A DNA stretch of 64,000 bases from Notolepis coatsorum (GCA_963971535.1 OZ020586.1:73886949-73950948), one strand, 5' to 3'. Shown: positions 11,482 to 24,387, counted from the stretch's first letter. The notes: generated by a model from the sequence alone, not told the origin. Numbers and translations are program-made.

Positions 11482-11644
11482 GTTTAACGCCGATATTGAG
11501 TTCATGATAGGACACAAACCCAACATCTTCTGGCAGGTCACATGGAGAGTGGTCAGCCCTCTGATAGTCTTTGTCATCTTCATCTTCTACCTTGCCACCC
11601 AAGTCAGTGCTGAACTGACATACATCGCCTGGGATCCCAGTTCG
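11482..11644 (+). CDS. slc6a19: Upstream slc6a19 paralogue, coding exon 11
   Basis: Acceptor TTGGTAG before 11482, donor GTATGT after 11644. The exon starts in phase 2 and encodes the conserved loop [18 protein letters not shown] and membrane helix 11. It begins only 155 bp after the 3' LTR of the BEL/Pao element. Confidence 0.92.
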
Positions 11645-12454
11645 GTATGTTTTAACATGTTTATGTTTATGTTTATTTAGGATCCCCATTAGCTTTTGCA
11701 CTTGACACTCAGTTCAGCTGCTTTTCCTGTTTCTATTAGAGAGTTGTTTTCTTCTGCATGCTTCACAATATGTGGGGAAAGTCTTTCGAATTGCTGCTTC
11801 TTTTTTTATACACCTGTTTTTATACACCCGTCATATACACCTGCTTTTATCTTATCACATTTTTATTATTATTGGTAGATATGATGTACTTGAATTTTTA
11901 TCATGTGCTTACCTTTTAATTCATGATGCAGACATAATTGTGAACGACTGACTGAGAAACTGTCATTGTCTGTATATGTCTACTGTATGAGCTATGTGAG
12001 ATACCCTGCATTTCCCCAAGGGGGTGAATAAAGCATCTATCTATCTATCTAGAACCGCTAACCAAATGATAGAATGTTAGTTTAGTTAGCATTCCTAATT
12101 CAAAGCAATGCATCACTAGCTGCAAGCTGAAGGTCACATTTAGAAATGCCTCTGCCACAATGTGACCAGTGCCTGATAAATACAAATAACGCTCTCAAAT
12201 GTACCTGTTTTCATTGAGATATATCATTCTTTTCATATCTACAGCCAAACTTCCCAGTGTTGCAGATACTGGCCTATCCCAGTTGGGTCTATGTCATCAT
12301 ATTTATCCTGGCTGGAGTCCCAAGCCTTTTGATCCCGGGAACGGCCTTGTTCAAGTTATTCAAAAGAACATGTTGCAAGAAATCACCCCATAGGCTTGAG
12401 GTCAACACTGTCTCCGCCACAGTCAAAATGGATGACATCGCCACAGAGTCGTAG
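11482..12454 (+). CDS. slc6a19: slc6a19-like paralogue (upstream copy), last two coding exons
   Basis: This is the 3' part of a sodium-dependent neutral amino acid transporter gene whose first ten coding exons lie outside the window. Exon 11 (11482-11644) encodes [14 protein letters not shown]... through transmembrane segment 11. Exon 12 (12245-12454) encodes the [17 protein letters not shown] membrane segment 12 and a short cytosolic tail ending ATES. Both splice junctions are AG/GT and the phases match the downstream gene. Exon lengths of 163 and 210 nt equal those of the complete copy at 26259-57896, and the proteins are clearly homologous along their whole length, so the two genes arose by tandem duplication. 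It could be slc6a18- rather than slc6a19-type; the missing exons would decide. The intron before exon 11 carries the BEL/Pao insertion. Confidence 0.9.
11655..12052. repeat. Short retroelement tails in the last intron of the upstream gene
   Basis: TTTATTTAGGATCCCCATTAGC near 11675 looks like a reversed LINE tail. ATTTCCCCAAGGGGGTGAATAAAG followed by (ATCT)n near 12010-12050 is a forward 3' end of the LINE group also seen at 27610 and 39930. Neither contains coding sequence. Confidence 0.5.
12245..12454 (+). CDS. slc6a19: Upstream slc6a19 paralogue, terminal coding exon 12
   Basis: Acceptor ATCTACAG before 12245; TAG stop at 12452-12454. It encodes helix 12 and a cytosolic tail ([10 protein letters not shown]...DDIATES), like the last exon of the downstream copy. 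Confidence 0.92.
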   Translation, partial: PNFPVLQILAYPSWVYVIIFILAGVPSLLIPGTALFKLFKRTCCKKSPHRLEVNTVSATVKMDDIATES

Positions 12455-12631
12455 AATTACAACAGTGCATTGCAGTGGCATTCTCTGGTAGTGTGCCATG
12501 AACTATGCAGTGACAGATCACAGCACGTACGGTACGATGAGGCACAGGCTTGTTTATTTTGGGTCCCCATATCATGGTAAGAGTCCAATTTATAAAGATT
12601 TTTGGCATATCTGGGTCTCAAGGCATTATTA

Positions 12632-12772
12632 GTATTACTATGTACTATACACACTGAGTACTACTATGTACTATACACACTGAGTACTACTATGTACTCT
12701 ACACACTGAGAACTACTATGTACTATATACACTGAATACTACTATGTACTATATACAGTACACTAAGTATTA
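12632..12772. repeat. ~26-bp minisatellite, about five copies
   Basis: Tandem copies of a TACTATGTACTATACACACTGAG-like unit (each shown here shorter than it runs) lie about 180 bp after the upstream gene's stop codon, probably within or just beyond its 3' UTR. Confidence 0.75.
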
Positions 12773-14081
12773 CTATTTGTATTTTTTTGTATTTATTTAT
12801 TAACACAAAGAGTTAAGCAAAAGTTAAAAAATATATATTATAATTTAAATACATAATAATCATATTTAATGTGAAGGAGAAGTTTAGAAGCCTAGTGGCT
12901 TATCGAGAACTTCCCCTGTTTTGTAAAATCAAACATACAAAAATATACATATTATTTATAAAATACCAGTAATACATTCAAAAGATATGTGTTAACATAT
13001 CATTAAACATAAAAAACAACAACTGTATTCTAATGGGAGACATAACTGATATAACTGATCACTTCCCTGTCATGTTGTCCCTAAATCTTGCCAGTGAACT
13101 TGCACCCCCTCCCTGTAAGACAACAATTAAAGTAATAAATGACAGAACCCTGCAGCAACTATATGGAAGCCTGGAGACCAAAGGGTGGAAAAATGTATAT
13201 GATGCCTGTGATCCTGATACTGCATATGATAGTCTGATATTGGAAATAACTGACTCCATCCATAAAACCATTCCTGAGAAGACTGTCATGAGCAGTAAAA
13301 ATGACCAGAACCCCTGGCTTACAAAGGGCATCTTAACATCCATTAAACACAAAAACTCTACAAACATTATCTTAAGAAGCCTAGTATAAATAATAGAAAT
13401 AAATACAATCTATATAGAAATAAGCTCACTCATCTAATAAGGAAAAGCAAATGTGATCATTATACTGATCAGGTAATAGCCAGGGTGATTAAAAAAGGAC
13501 ATGGTCAGTTCTAAATAAAGTACTAAATAGTGACAAAAAAGCATCAGTGCTCCCTGACCCTGCAAATTATGTCTCAGCAGGATCTCTCTGATGAATTCAA
13601 TACCTACTTTGCATCCATTGGTGAAGACCTGGCGAATAAAATTAGCCATCCCGGGGGTGTGTCTTTTAAACAGTATTTATCAGGTAACTATATTAACTCT
13701 TTTTTCATGAAACCAACTGACCATGATGAACTATTCAACATTATCATGAAGATGAAGGACACTCGCACAGCCGGTGCTGATGGAATATGCAGCAAAATCC
13801 TAATAGCCATAGCCAATATTATAGTCAGACCACTCGCTCACTGTATTAATTTGTCCTTACTACATGGTGTGGTGCCAATAAACATCAAAATTGGGAGAAT
13901 AATACCCATATATAAATCAGGTGACAAAAATAGTATTAATAATTACCGTCCAATATCCGTGTTACCAGCTCTATCCAAAGTGTATGAGAGAGTTGTGTAT
14001 AACAGATTAAGCTAATACACTACCAAGCTAAATATACTCACCAGTTCTCAATACGGCTTTAGGAAAAAGAGAACAACATAC

Positions 14082-15239
14082 ATGGCAATATTAGACCTCA
14101 TTGAAAAAATAAATTATGCCATTGATCAGGGCGTTTGTGGGGTGGGCGTTTTCTTGGACTTATCAAAGGCCTTTGACACCATTGACTTCACTATTCTACT
14201 TGGGAAACTGCACCATTATGGCATAAGGGGTCTGGCTCTCAACTGGTTCAGTAGCTATTTACATGGTAGGCAACAGTATGTCGATATAAACAATCGCAAA
14301 TCAATAAAAATGGACATCAAATATGGGGTCCCCCAGGGGTCAATTCTAGGGCCTTTACTATTTATTCTATATATAAATGACTTTGTCAACTCATCTGAAC
14401 TTCTGCACAAAGTAATATTCGCTGATGACACTAATTTGTTGTCACATAAAAATCCGCTCGAGCTACAAGATCTACTCAACACAGAACTACAAAAAGTGGA
14501 CACCTGGTTTAAATGCAACAAATTATCACTTAATCTCAGCAAAACAAACTTTATTGTCTTCCACTCAAATTGGATGCGCACACATCACATGTGCATACAA
14601 ATAAATGGAAAGGAGCTGTCAAGAGTGGTGTCCACAAAATTCCTGGGGGTCGTCATCGATGAGTCACTCAATTTCAAATGCCACATAAAATATCTACAAA
14701 CAAAACTGTCCAAATATGTTGGCTTATTCTGCAAAATACGTAATTTTCTTCCCTTGCCTGCCCTTCTCACTCTATATAAAACCTTGTATGAACCCCTCAT
14801 TAATTACTGTAATGTCATATGGTGCAACACTTACCCCAGCCATCTCAAGAAACTTGAAAGCTTACAAAAGAAAATACTACGAGTACTATCATGGTCCGGG
14901 TATAAAGCGCCCTCACAACCTCTGTTCCATCGCTTTGGTCTCCTGAGGCTCGCAGAATTTAACATTAATCAAAACGCATCAATTATGTATCAAGTTGTCA
15001 ACAACATGAATCACAGACTGTCTGAGCTTGTCCCAGTCTGCCAACCACTGCACATCCATAACACAAGAAATAGGCATCTTATATTTGGCAAGAGGAGAAG
15101 GCTCAAATGTGCTAGTCTAAGCATAGCATACAGGGGCCCACAGATCTGGAACAAGCTTGACGAGAATCTGAAAATGTCTAAATCCTTTAAAACATTTAAA
15201 AAATCACTGAAAGAGGAACTGCTTAAATCATATCTCTAA
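14082..15239 (+). pseudogene. LINE reverse-transcriptase C-terminal part
   Basis: This open stretch of 385 codons covers RT motifs A to E and the C-terminal region ([20 protein letters not shown]..., [12 protein letters not shown]) typical of jockey/CR1-type LINEs. Upstream codons continue the same protein in other frames, so it is a fragment of a broken ORF2 and not a host gene. Confidence 0.85.
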
Positions 15240-15524
15240 TTAAAATGATAACTTAGGTATATAAATTGTCTGTATTATGTATCTACTGTATGTTATATGT
15301 CAGTTAGTAGGTAGGTGTGTAAACCTACCCACGTTGTATGTTTTGTTTTGTTTTTGTTTATTGTTTTGTTGTTTATATTCTGTCTATATTTGTGTTCAGG
15401 CTCCCTCCAAAAGCTTTAAATAGCTTCTTGGGAGACCTGGCACATGCACACAATTGCGACGTTGTTGTATCACATGAGGATATTTACATGTAATGTATCG
15501 TGTGTGTGTGTGTGTGTGTGTGAA

Positions 15525-15660
15525 TAAATTCATTCATTCATTCATTCATTCATTCATTCATTCATTCATTCATTCATTCATTCATTCATTCATTCATTCA
15601 TTCATTCATGCATTCATTCATTCATTCATTCATTCATTTATTCATTCATTCATTCATTCA
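15525..15660. repeat. (ATTC)n microsatellite tail of the LINE
   Basis: More than 30 near-perfect copies of a 4-bp unit follow the LINE 3' UTR directly. Such tails are the usual termini of this LINE group. Confidence 0.9.
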
Positions 15661-16487
15661 TACAAACATACATACACACAGTACATACATGCATATACTG
15701 TATACTGCGTACATAACCCACATAACCAAATGCATATCTACATGTATTACTTATTTAACTATCTACTACTTTTGGATATGAGCATTTTTTTGTAGTTTGC
15801 TTAAAAAATAAGCAGAGATGGAGATTTCCTCAGCATAGGATCAGCTGCATTCCAAAGATTGGACCCTCTATACCTCACTGAGAACTGCCTAAGAGAAGTA
15901 CCACAATAAGGTATATGCAGGTCCCTGGACTGACGTGTGACATATGAATGAACATCCGAATTAAAAGAAAGAAAACTATTAAAACCATTTGGTAGATTGT
16001 GATGATCATAAATGCATTTGTACACAAATATACATATCTGTAAAGAATTAACCTCAGACACAGTCAGAATGTTTCGTTTCTTGAAAAGAGGAGCAGATGG
16101 TTCAAATCGATCTGAGAGAGTTGCCAGTCTAACAAATCTTTTTTGAAGTAAAATATTTTTTTGAAGATGAGATGTAGGGGTGCTAGCCCATATTATGTTA
16201 TAACAATATATGTAAGGAAAGATCAGACTATAATACAGGATTAAAAAACAACTTCTATTTATCAATGAACACATCTTCCTAATTATACCTACTGACTTCA
16301 TTGCTTTTTTACAAACATGATCAATGTGTTTTTTCCAATTTTAGTTTATCATCAACTAAGATCCCTAAAAACTTTGTTGAAGTTACTTGTTTGATTTCGG
16401 TGTCACTGATTAATAGCTTTGCCTCCTTTTTCTAATAACTTTTACCTTTATTACAAAATACAATAAAATTTGATTTTTCTACATTTA

Positions 16488-17172
16488 GATAGATAGATAG
16501 ATTTATTGTCACAGCTTTTAGAATGTACATACATTCCGAAAACGTGAGATGCTTGTTTTCCTTGGCTCCTCAACCATAGTAGTGTGCAATACATTGCAAT
16601 ACTTGTTTGATAAAATACATTATACATAAAATACACTATATACATTGCAATACAACAAATAGACTTAAAATAATCCTATACTATACAATATCTATGACAT
16701 TTTGTACGTGACCATGATGGTTCAGAGTCTCTCAGTCAGTAGCCTGTTGGCCCGGTGGAAGTAGCTGTTCAGAGTTCTTTTGGAGGTGGATCTGAGACTC
16801 CGGTACCGTCTGCCAGATGGCCTGAGCTCAAACAGTTTGTGGTTGGGGTGGCTGGGGTCTTTCAGAATCCTGTGTGCCTTGCTGACCACCGCTCGGTGAA
16901 GATATTGTCTATGTAGGGGTTTGCTTCCACAGATCTTTCGGCCGTTCGCACTACTCTCTCCAGTGCTCTGCGGTCGCTTTGGTTGGCATTTCCAAACCCT
17001 GCGGTGGTGCATCCTGTCAATATGCTCTCCGTGGTGCCTCTGTAGAAGGCCCTGAGGATCTATGGCCCCATTCCAAATGTCTTAAGTTGCCTGAGGTGGT
17101 AGAGGCGTTGTTGGGCCTTCTTCACCATGTGGCCAGTGTGCACTCCCCAGTCCAGCTTCTCTGTGATGTGTA
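16488..17172 (-). mobile_element. Second LINE 3' end inserted into the minus-strand LINE
   Basis: Minus-strand translation from 17172 gives SEKLDWGVHTGHMVKKAQQRLYHLRQ, then HHRRVWKC..., RILKDPSHPNHKLFELRPSGRRYRS and SYFHRANRLL. This matches the C-terminal part of the LINE at 62054-63604. Its 3' end is a TTTATTGTCAC-type tail with (GATA)n at 16488-16500. It is frameshifted and 5'-truncated. Confidence 0.8.
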
Positions 17173-17460
17173 GGGATGGGTACCTTTCACATTTGAACCG
17201 ATATGGTACCGGTACCTGTGAATCGATACCGGTACCCAACGGTACCTTTTTTCTGTACTTTAGTCTCAAGAAATTTAATTTCGTGAAAAAAAAATCCAAA
17301 CTTCAAATAACTACAATTTCGACAGTTTTCGGCTTGCCATTGCTCCGACTGCTTTGTTGTTGAATCAAGTCAAATCCTAGGTAAGCATATATTGTGCGTG
17401 TGAACGTTGACATGAAAAGAAAAAAGGTAAAAAAAAAGAAAAAGTTAAATTGGTAATCAT
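17172..17460. mobile_element. Fragment of a hAT-type MITE
   Basis: TAGGGATGGGTACC at the left edge, followed by repeated GGTACC and CGATAC motifs, is a typical terminus of a teleost hAT-type MITE. No matching right end was found, so the copy is probably truncated. Confidence 0.45.
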
Positions 17461-17812
17461 TGAGTTCCTAATACTCAGCAGTGTCTCTGTTGTATCTAAT
17501 TTTTTTTAAATGATTATAAAAGTGCGCAAAAAAAAACAGTACAATAGCAAAACTACTAGGTCTAGTGAAGAGCTCATGGAATGTGCAACCTTCTCTCCCG
17601 GCACTCACGACTAATAACGATAGCTTATTAGTCTGGAACCAATCTGAGACACAAGATAAACCATCATTGGCTTCCCTAATTAATACTGAAATTCTCATGT
17701 GACATTATAATGTTGGTGTCATCAGCAAACAAGATCGAGAATACTTTAGGAGATACCCAAGCAAAGAAATGTATATAAATAAAAAATAAAAGGGGGCCAA
17801 GTATAGAGCCCC

Positions 17813-17955
17813 CTTTTAAATAATAAATAATACATTTATTTAAATGGTGATTTAATTGGATGTGTACTGTTAATTAATGCTTGTATATCTAATGTTATGT
17901 TGTTATGTTTATGTGTATGTTTAAAAAATAATAAAAAAATAAAATATAAAAAAAA
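17813..17955. mobile_element. ~140-bp AT-rich insertion inside the LINE
   Basis: The LINE reads AGTATAGAGCC on the left and AGAGCCCTGAGGAACC on the right of an AT-rich segment with an A-rich end. AGAGCC repeated on both sides suggests a short target duplication. Confidence 0.5.
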
Positions 17956-18760
17956 GAGCCCTGAGGAACCCCACAGACTAGCTTTTCCCTGTCAGAGTCA
18001 TCCCTATTAAGTATTAATGGAAACAAACTGTTCCCTATTATAAAGATAGTCACTGAGCCATTTAATCACATCGCCAGCCAAACCATACCTCTGAAGCTTT
18101 GAAAATTGCTTATTGTCTTCTAGTGCATCTGTGATTCTATCAATAAACTGTAAGAGAGCCATGTAAGTAGAATGTTTTTGTCTGAAACCGTATTGATGTT
18201 CATATAATATATTATTGTCATTAAGATGTTTCAAAATTCTGGTATAAACCAGCTTCTCCAATATTTTAGACATGGACGGTAATATCGAAATCGGTCTGTA
18301 ATTGGAAAATAAGGATGAGTCACCAGATTTAAACAGAGGTATAACTTTTGCCACTTTCAAGTCTTCTTGAACAACACCTGTTTCCAGAGTGAAAAAACGT
18401 GGTTCAATGGCTCAATTATTGAAGGTAATACCTCTTTAAGCAGACTACTTTTAATATTATCATAACCTGCTGCTGAGTTTTTTATTTTTTTTATAATATC
18501 TTGTCTTTCTTCAGAGGTAGGTGGTTCAAATATAGACATAGATGGGTACTGACCTTGCATCTTGTCAAGTGGACAGTTATTTGTGCTCTTAATATTTCTA
18601 GCCAAGGAAATTCCAATGTTTACAAAATAATTATTGAAACCATTTGCAATCTCTGAGTTTGTATGTTCCATTTCCATCCACAAAAGTAGATGGAAATGAA
18701 ACAGTATGCCCTTTTTAGTAATTGATTTATGATAAATCTTTGCTACTCTAAGCAAGTATG

Positions 18761-19228
18761 TATCAGGCTGTTTGTATTTAGGTGAAATATATGAAATCCA
18801 ATTGTGTTGCTTATCTGATTGATGTCGTCAGGCTGGAAGTATTTTTAGTAGGACACTTTGCTTTTTGGAAAGTACCCTTTTGGCATTGGCTTTTTTTAGC
18901 TGAATTAACTGCTGTAAATAAGAGTTGAATCAAGTAAATAGCAGTGATGTACCGGTAACTTAATGTTCTGGTAAACTTTATATTCACTCTCTCACAACTA
19001 TTTCTTCCAGAGAAGCAGGGGGCGGGGCTTGAGATTGGGTAAATTTATTGGTTCAACTACAAGCCAATGCAAAAGGCTACTTAAAAATAAAAGATGAGAC
19101 AACTTGTGCTTTCCCCCCCTTTTTTATTTACAGTATACATACCATTGTATTCTACATAATTTAGAAATACACAATTAACCCATAGAAGAGTTTGTACCTT
19201 CACATTACGGAGATACAAACAGGAACAG
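18761..19228. other. No gene recognised
   Basis: AT-rich DNA with a T/C-rich run near 19110-19130 and a C homopolymer near 19229 where a LINE-A fragment starts. No exon or RNA gene is evident. Confidence 0.4.
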
Positions 19229-19967
19229 ACCCCCCCCCCCCCTCACAGTGAGCTGTGGTGTTCCATTTACATTGTTCCTGTGTTCCGCAAGGAAGCATAC
19301 TAGGACTGCTACTATTCCTAATTTATGCAAATGACATGTCGTCAGCTTGTGACTGCAACTTGTTCCTGTTTGCGGACGACTCAGCCCTGCTGGTCTCTGA
19401 CAAGAACAAGTTACAGGTTGAAAAAGCCCTCAGCTCGGAACTAGGCAAAATCTGCATATGGCTTGCCGACAACAAACTATCATTACACATGGGCAAAACA
19501 GAGTCCATTCTCTTCGGTTCAAATAACAAACTCAGCAAGACCGACGGCTTCTCGGTTACAGTGGGTGACAATATTGTCACAAGGAAAGATGAAATTACCT
19601 ACCTGGGTTCCATCCTAGAGGCTAATCTTTCCTGTGACAAAATGGCATCCAATGTAATAAAAAAAGTCAACCAACGAACTCTATTCTTGTACCGGATCTC
19701 CTCTCTGGTAAACAAGAATACCCTGAAGACTCTGGCAGGAGCACTCATTCAAGGGTACTACGACTATGCTTGCACCTCATGGTACCAAAGTACCTCAAAG
19801 GCGCTAAAAACAAGATTACAAACATCACAAAACAAACTGATCAGACTACTACTTGACCTTACTCCTAGAACCCACCTCACCCCTGCCCACTTTGACTACC
19901 TAGGATGGCTTAGAGTAGAAGACAGAGTACAGCAACTTGCAATGGGCCTGGTCTACAAGATACACTA
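19229..19967 (+). mobile_element. LINE-A fragment (RT motifs B-C and after), truncated both ends
   Basis: This is a fragment of the LINE family called LINE-A here (best copy 34946-37712). It contains GSILGLLLFLIYANDM, FADDSALL and EITYLGSILEANL, then breaks off in VYKIHY at about 19967. Compared with the other copies, about 20 bp of extra sequence follow the first GTGTTCC near 19260, and the glycine-proline of motif B reads GL. A hAT-like sequence starts where it ends. Confidence 0.85.
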
Positions 19968-20270
19968 CACCAGCGTCTCCCAAACTGGACCAGTTTTTTA
20001 TTGGGTCGCCAATATATATATTTTTAATCTTTAAAAAATTATTTAAAAAAAAATGTTTTTTTAAATAAAAAAGCTGTAGATGTGTTGATTCAGTTTGGCA
20101 CCACATACTTATGTGAATTTGGGTTTTCTACTCTAGCATACCTGAAAAACAAATACAGAAACAGACTAAATGCTCAGCATGACCTCAGAATAGCACTTTC
20201 AAAAACCAAGCCCAGAATAGATCTGCTGGTTGAAAACTTCAACCAGCCACATACCTCTCATTAGATTTCA
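19968..20270 (+). pseudogene. hAT transposase C-terminal remnant (ZBED5-like)
   Basis: CAGCGTCTCCCAAACTGG at 19969 resembles a hAT terminus. 20072-20264 translates to a segment with FGTTYLCEFGFSTLAYLKNKYRNRLN and LRIALSKTKPRIDLLVENFNQPHTSH, ending in a stop. This is the conserved end of the hAT dimerisation domain as in ZBED5/SCAND3-like proteins. Most of the transposase is missing, so this is a decayed DNA transposon with internal loss. Confidence 0.7.
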
Positions 20271-20831
20271 TTGTGCCATAGATGAAATATTATACCCCTT
20301 CTAGCATGATGTCAGGTCAGTAGAATTTTTAAATAAGTCAGTATAAATTAATCAGAATGTTGCTCAATGTTGGGGTTTAAGGTTGAGGGACGGAGGGAGG
20401 GGGTAAGAAATGGAGAGTTGAAAAAGGGGTGAGAAATAGAAAGGAGAGTAGAACATGTTTGTTGATTTAAAAGTGTTACAAAATTGTATGTGCCTACATA
20501 TGTTATGAGGTGGTGAGCAACATCAAGTCCTCAAAAACAGCATTTTTCTACCTCAAGATCTTAAGCCATTTTGAGCCAGGGCTCCAACCACTGTGGTAAC
20601 TGTGTGGAGTGTGTGTGAGTCTCAGCAGATGATCATGCAGCTGAGTCTCTCTGACATCACAAATCAGCACATCTTCAGATGACTCAGTTCAGTGAGGGTG
20701 AATATTGGGAGAGGAGAATTGGAAGAATGCGCCAATATGAGAATTAGAGACATAGATCATATTAATATAAGTCCACATAGCTAGGAAACAATGCTAAACA
20801 CTGAAAAAGGCCATTTATAAGATAGTTCCCA
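20271..20831. other. No gene recognised
   Basis: Purine-rich GAGGGACGGAGGGAGGGGG-type sequence near 20390 and otherwise ordinary AT-rich DNA. No exon or RNA gene is evident. Confidence 0.4.
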
Positions 20832-22479
20832 TTTAAGTAAAAGTAGAAATAGCCAGATAAACGAGTACTCTGGTAAAAGTAAAAGTCCTCAATTCAAATT
20901 TGACTTAAGTAGAAGTAAAGAAGTATTTGCTATTGAATGTACTTAAGTATCTAAAGTAAAAGTACACATTCTACATCAGGGACGTGCACAGGACTTTAGA
21001 GGGGCAAGTGCTCAAAGGCTGAAAAGGGCACTATACCTGTGTGTGTTTTAACCGAGCGCCCGTAGCGCGCAAGCCCGATTTTTAAGGGCCCTTTTCGGGC
21101 GGGGGGGGGGGGGGGGGGCCTTTTTATGCTTCTTAGGGGGTTTTGATGATCAAATATTGAATATTGAACTATAATAATCAGTGCAGGAGCTCACTTATCC
21201 TTGAAAGACACTTTTATCACTGACTTAAAAGGCCCATACATCTCCATAAATGTTCAGGGGGGAGGGATAAGTGCTTACCCTACAGACCCCAAGAAGTGCT
21301 GTATATTCTGTATTGTTTAACACTTTGATCGCCAGGGTTAAATTCATAATTTACCATCCCTCGCCAGCCCTATTTAACATGGAGAAGTTCCCCTTCTTTG
21401 CAGGGCTATAACTTTTTAAATTGTATTGCTAAATTGACATTACTATGGCCCATTCAACGTCCTATATCTATTGTTCAGGGTGTAGCAACGTTATACTTTT
21501 TCATTCACATATTCATACTAAAATACGGTCTATGTATGTTTTTATTGTTTTCTGCAGCTTTCTCCAGAACTTGATTTATAGCCCCAAATGCATTATATTG
21601 ATGATGAAATACAGTTTGATAGGAATCTGTGCGAGATAAAAAATTTCAACTGGACGTGCTTCTAGGAGTTACTAAGTATGATCTGATGTTGACCGGATTG
21701 GCGTGGGGTCGTTTATAATTCCGTGGCCAACGTTATATCATTCATCTAGTGTGGGTGATATGATTATTAGAGCAGTTAATATAGAACACGTTGAAAAATA
21801 ACGCTGGATCTTACCATATCTTCCTCGCGCCGTTGGACGATGAGCGTGGAACTGAAATATTCCTATTATGGGATGTAGAAATATCCGATCCATTTCCAGG
21901 TTGTATAATAGTATATACGTCCAAATCATTTTGTTTATCGAGTTATTTGCAACCGATCGACGTCCAGTGTGTCAAGATGGAGTCCCGCTAACGATCAGGG
22001 GCGTTTTTAGGGTTAGAAAACATTGGGGGCTTCAGCCCAGGGGGGTGGGGGGGGGGGGTCACCCCCCCCCCCCCCCTTTTTTTTTTTAAGCACAGAAATA
22101 CGCAATTTTAGAGTAATTAGAGATGAATACTGAATAACTAGAATCATTAGAGGTTCTCAAAGTGAGGTCCAGGTCCATGAGAGGGATCTGGGCAGTCCCC
22201 AAGTTAACAGGACCAAATCATCAGTTTCTTATTTATTTATTTATTTAGCCAGATAAAACATTGATCTGGTCCAAGAAGCCCCAACAGGAGTACAAATATA
22301 CATATATACACATATATATACATATATATATATAATATATATACATATACTGTACATACACATATACACCAATAACAAAATAAAAACACAGTTAAGAATC
22401 ATACACATAAGCAAATAAACAAACAAACAAACATATGCACAGCCTATGTACAAAATAAATAAACAGTTCATCTCTAGTC

Positions 22480-23600
22480 TTTACAGTTTTCTTCAATTGC
22501 ATAAACACTCAAATCAAAAGTATTACACAATTATCAAAACCTTACACTCAAGGAGCAAAATGTCAGCCTCACTTTTTGCAAAACAATACACACAGTGATT
22601 TGCAAAACACTAAACACACTTGCATTACATTAGACACAGAATTTCAAATTACCACACATGAGCCAATTGGTTAAACACAGCCATCAGATGCACAAACACA
22701 CCATTGCTTAATTGTAGATACACAATCAGGTTTAAGCACTATAAAAATGCAGCAGGTGAGTTCACCTGTCTTCAACCAAAATGGAAGGAGTAAGTAAGTG
22801 AAGTACTGTACACAGAGAACGTGAAAATATACAATACATTCACCAAACACTACACAAGACAACCAATGATGCAGACTGATGAAAATATACATTTTCTCCC
22901 ATTTTCCCAAATCAGTCAACATGTCAACATGGAGAATCACAACAAAAATTATCTTGCCAGATCCAACTAGGCAAAGAGATAATGTCTAGTATTTTCTGTT
23001 TAAATTTTTTCAAAAAAAAAATTGTGTTACTGTAATTTTAACCTGTACTGGATACAGTATTTTATGTTTGTCTGATATTTGCTGAGCTTACAGTGTTATG
23101 CACATAGTAGCATGAAAACTGGGACATGTATTGTTGTGATTCTCCATGTTGAAATGTTGACTGATTTGGTTATATGGAGAGAACATTTATATTTTCATCA
23201 GTCTGCATCATTGATTTGGGTATATGGAGAGAAAATTTTATTTTTTTCATCAGTCTGCATCATTGATTTGGGTATATGTAGATAAATAAATTATATTTTC
23301 ATCAGTCTACAGCATTGGTCTTGTGTAGTGTTTGGTGAATTTATTGTATATTTGCACATTCTCTGCGTACTTCACTTACAGTACTCTAATCACTGAGAAG
23401 TAGAATTGCTAAATGTGTTTTAGGTTAAGCACAGCAGTGTGTGTAACTGGTTCAAACAGAATTAAGTCATTATGTAACGTTTCATATGGTAACAAAATTA
23501 GTGTATGGTTTTGACAAGTGTTTAATTTAGCAAAGGATCTGAGGTGTTCTGATAATTGTGTGTGTGGTTGTGCTAATTGTGTGTTTTGAAACACCGGGCC
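22480..23600. mobile_element. Possible non-autonomous DNA element inside the inner hAT
   Basis: ACACAATTATCAAAACC near 22527 and ATAATTGTGTGTGTGG near 23551 are roughly inverted. A unit containing CATCAGTCTGCATCATTGAT recurs about three times at 23195-23310 and again reversed near 22865. No coding region was recognised. The boundaries are uncertain. Confidence 0.4.
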
Positions 23601-24054
23601 CCGTTTTCAAAATCATGCTTAGGCAATCGAAAAAAAACTATTGTGTGTTTCATTATATACATATGTTTCAGTCTTCTCATAAAAAAAATATTCGATTTTT
23701 GGGTCTTTTCCTGCCTTTGGTCCGCTTTGCATTCACATCTCAAATGAACCGCAGCAGGGTTCACTTGCAAGAGTGAATGAGCTTTCACACCACCCCAAAC
23801 CAACCGGACTATCCGAGGTTCGATTAAAGCTTATTATAGGACACTGGACATGGGTATGGATGGCTCCAGGTGCTGCTGCGTTAAAGTGCACATCTTCAAT
23901 ATCTGTACTATTTAAAAGCACAGTGCAGGACACACTCAAAGGTTATCGCACCTCAGAGATGGCAGTGGACATGTATGACAGGACAAAGGCCATATGTAAT
24001 GGCCTTTGGAGTGAGGAACATACTGTACTACCAGCCAAAGGAGGAAGCAGAAAA

Positions 24055-24387
24055 GGATGGACGAGTATGTAGTTGAGTCATCTTGTGGCACAAGCTCAGA
24101 CCTCAGCTCAGGAGATCAGCTGAGACAGAGACTGTTCTATCCAGTCGTCGACAGAATGCTGCAAGAGCTTGAGAGCAGGTTCTCATGAGTTGGATAACAA
24201 CTTATGAGAGGCATACAGGCATGTTATCCAGCCTCAGACCAGTTTCTCTCAGTGGAATTGCTGCAACCCCTCGCCACACATTACAATATCCAACTATTGC
24301 CAGAGGAGATCACAGTTGCAAAGTGTTTCCTGGTCAGGACAGGCAGAGATGCAGTCCCTACTATCCAAAGTGTCTTTTCCCTCCTGG

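Larger units (their letters stand above)
13030..15660 (+). mobile_element. LINE (jockey/CR1-like), 5'-truncated, with an ATTC tail
   Basis: The 5' end begins in the endonuclease domain (ITDHFPV near 13054). Reverse transcriptase follows in several frames: 13033-13389, 13530-14015 and 14082-15239. RT motif A reads [11 protein letters not shown], motif [11 protein letters not shown], motif C FADDTNLL and then TKFLGVVID. Frameshifts near 13390-13530 and a stop at the end of the 14015 frame have killed it. The 3' UTR ends in (TG)n and a long (ATTC)n tail. This is a dead copy of a non-LTR retrotransposon. Confidence 0.85.
15801..18760 (-). mobile_element. LINE (jockey/CR1-like) on the minus strand, with nested insertions
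   Basis: Read on the minus strand, 18755-18007 encodes RT fragments with the SNYRPISILPSMSKILEKL motif and a YGFRQKHST motif. 17735-17700 encodes FADDTNIIMS (RT motif C). 16301-15801 encodes the C-terminal region (YSLIFPYIYCYNIIWAS..., YRGSNLWNAADP). The segment with RT motif A seems to be missing between EDNKQ and KLQRYGL. Insertions at about 16488-17172, 17172-17460 and 17813-17955 interrupt it. It is a different family from the + strand LINE at 13030. Confidence 0.8.
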
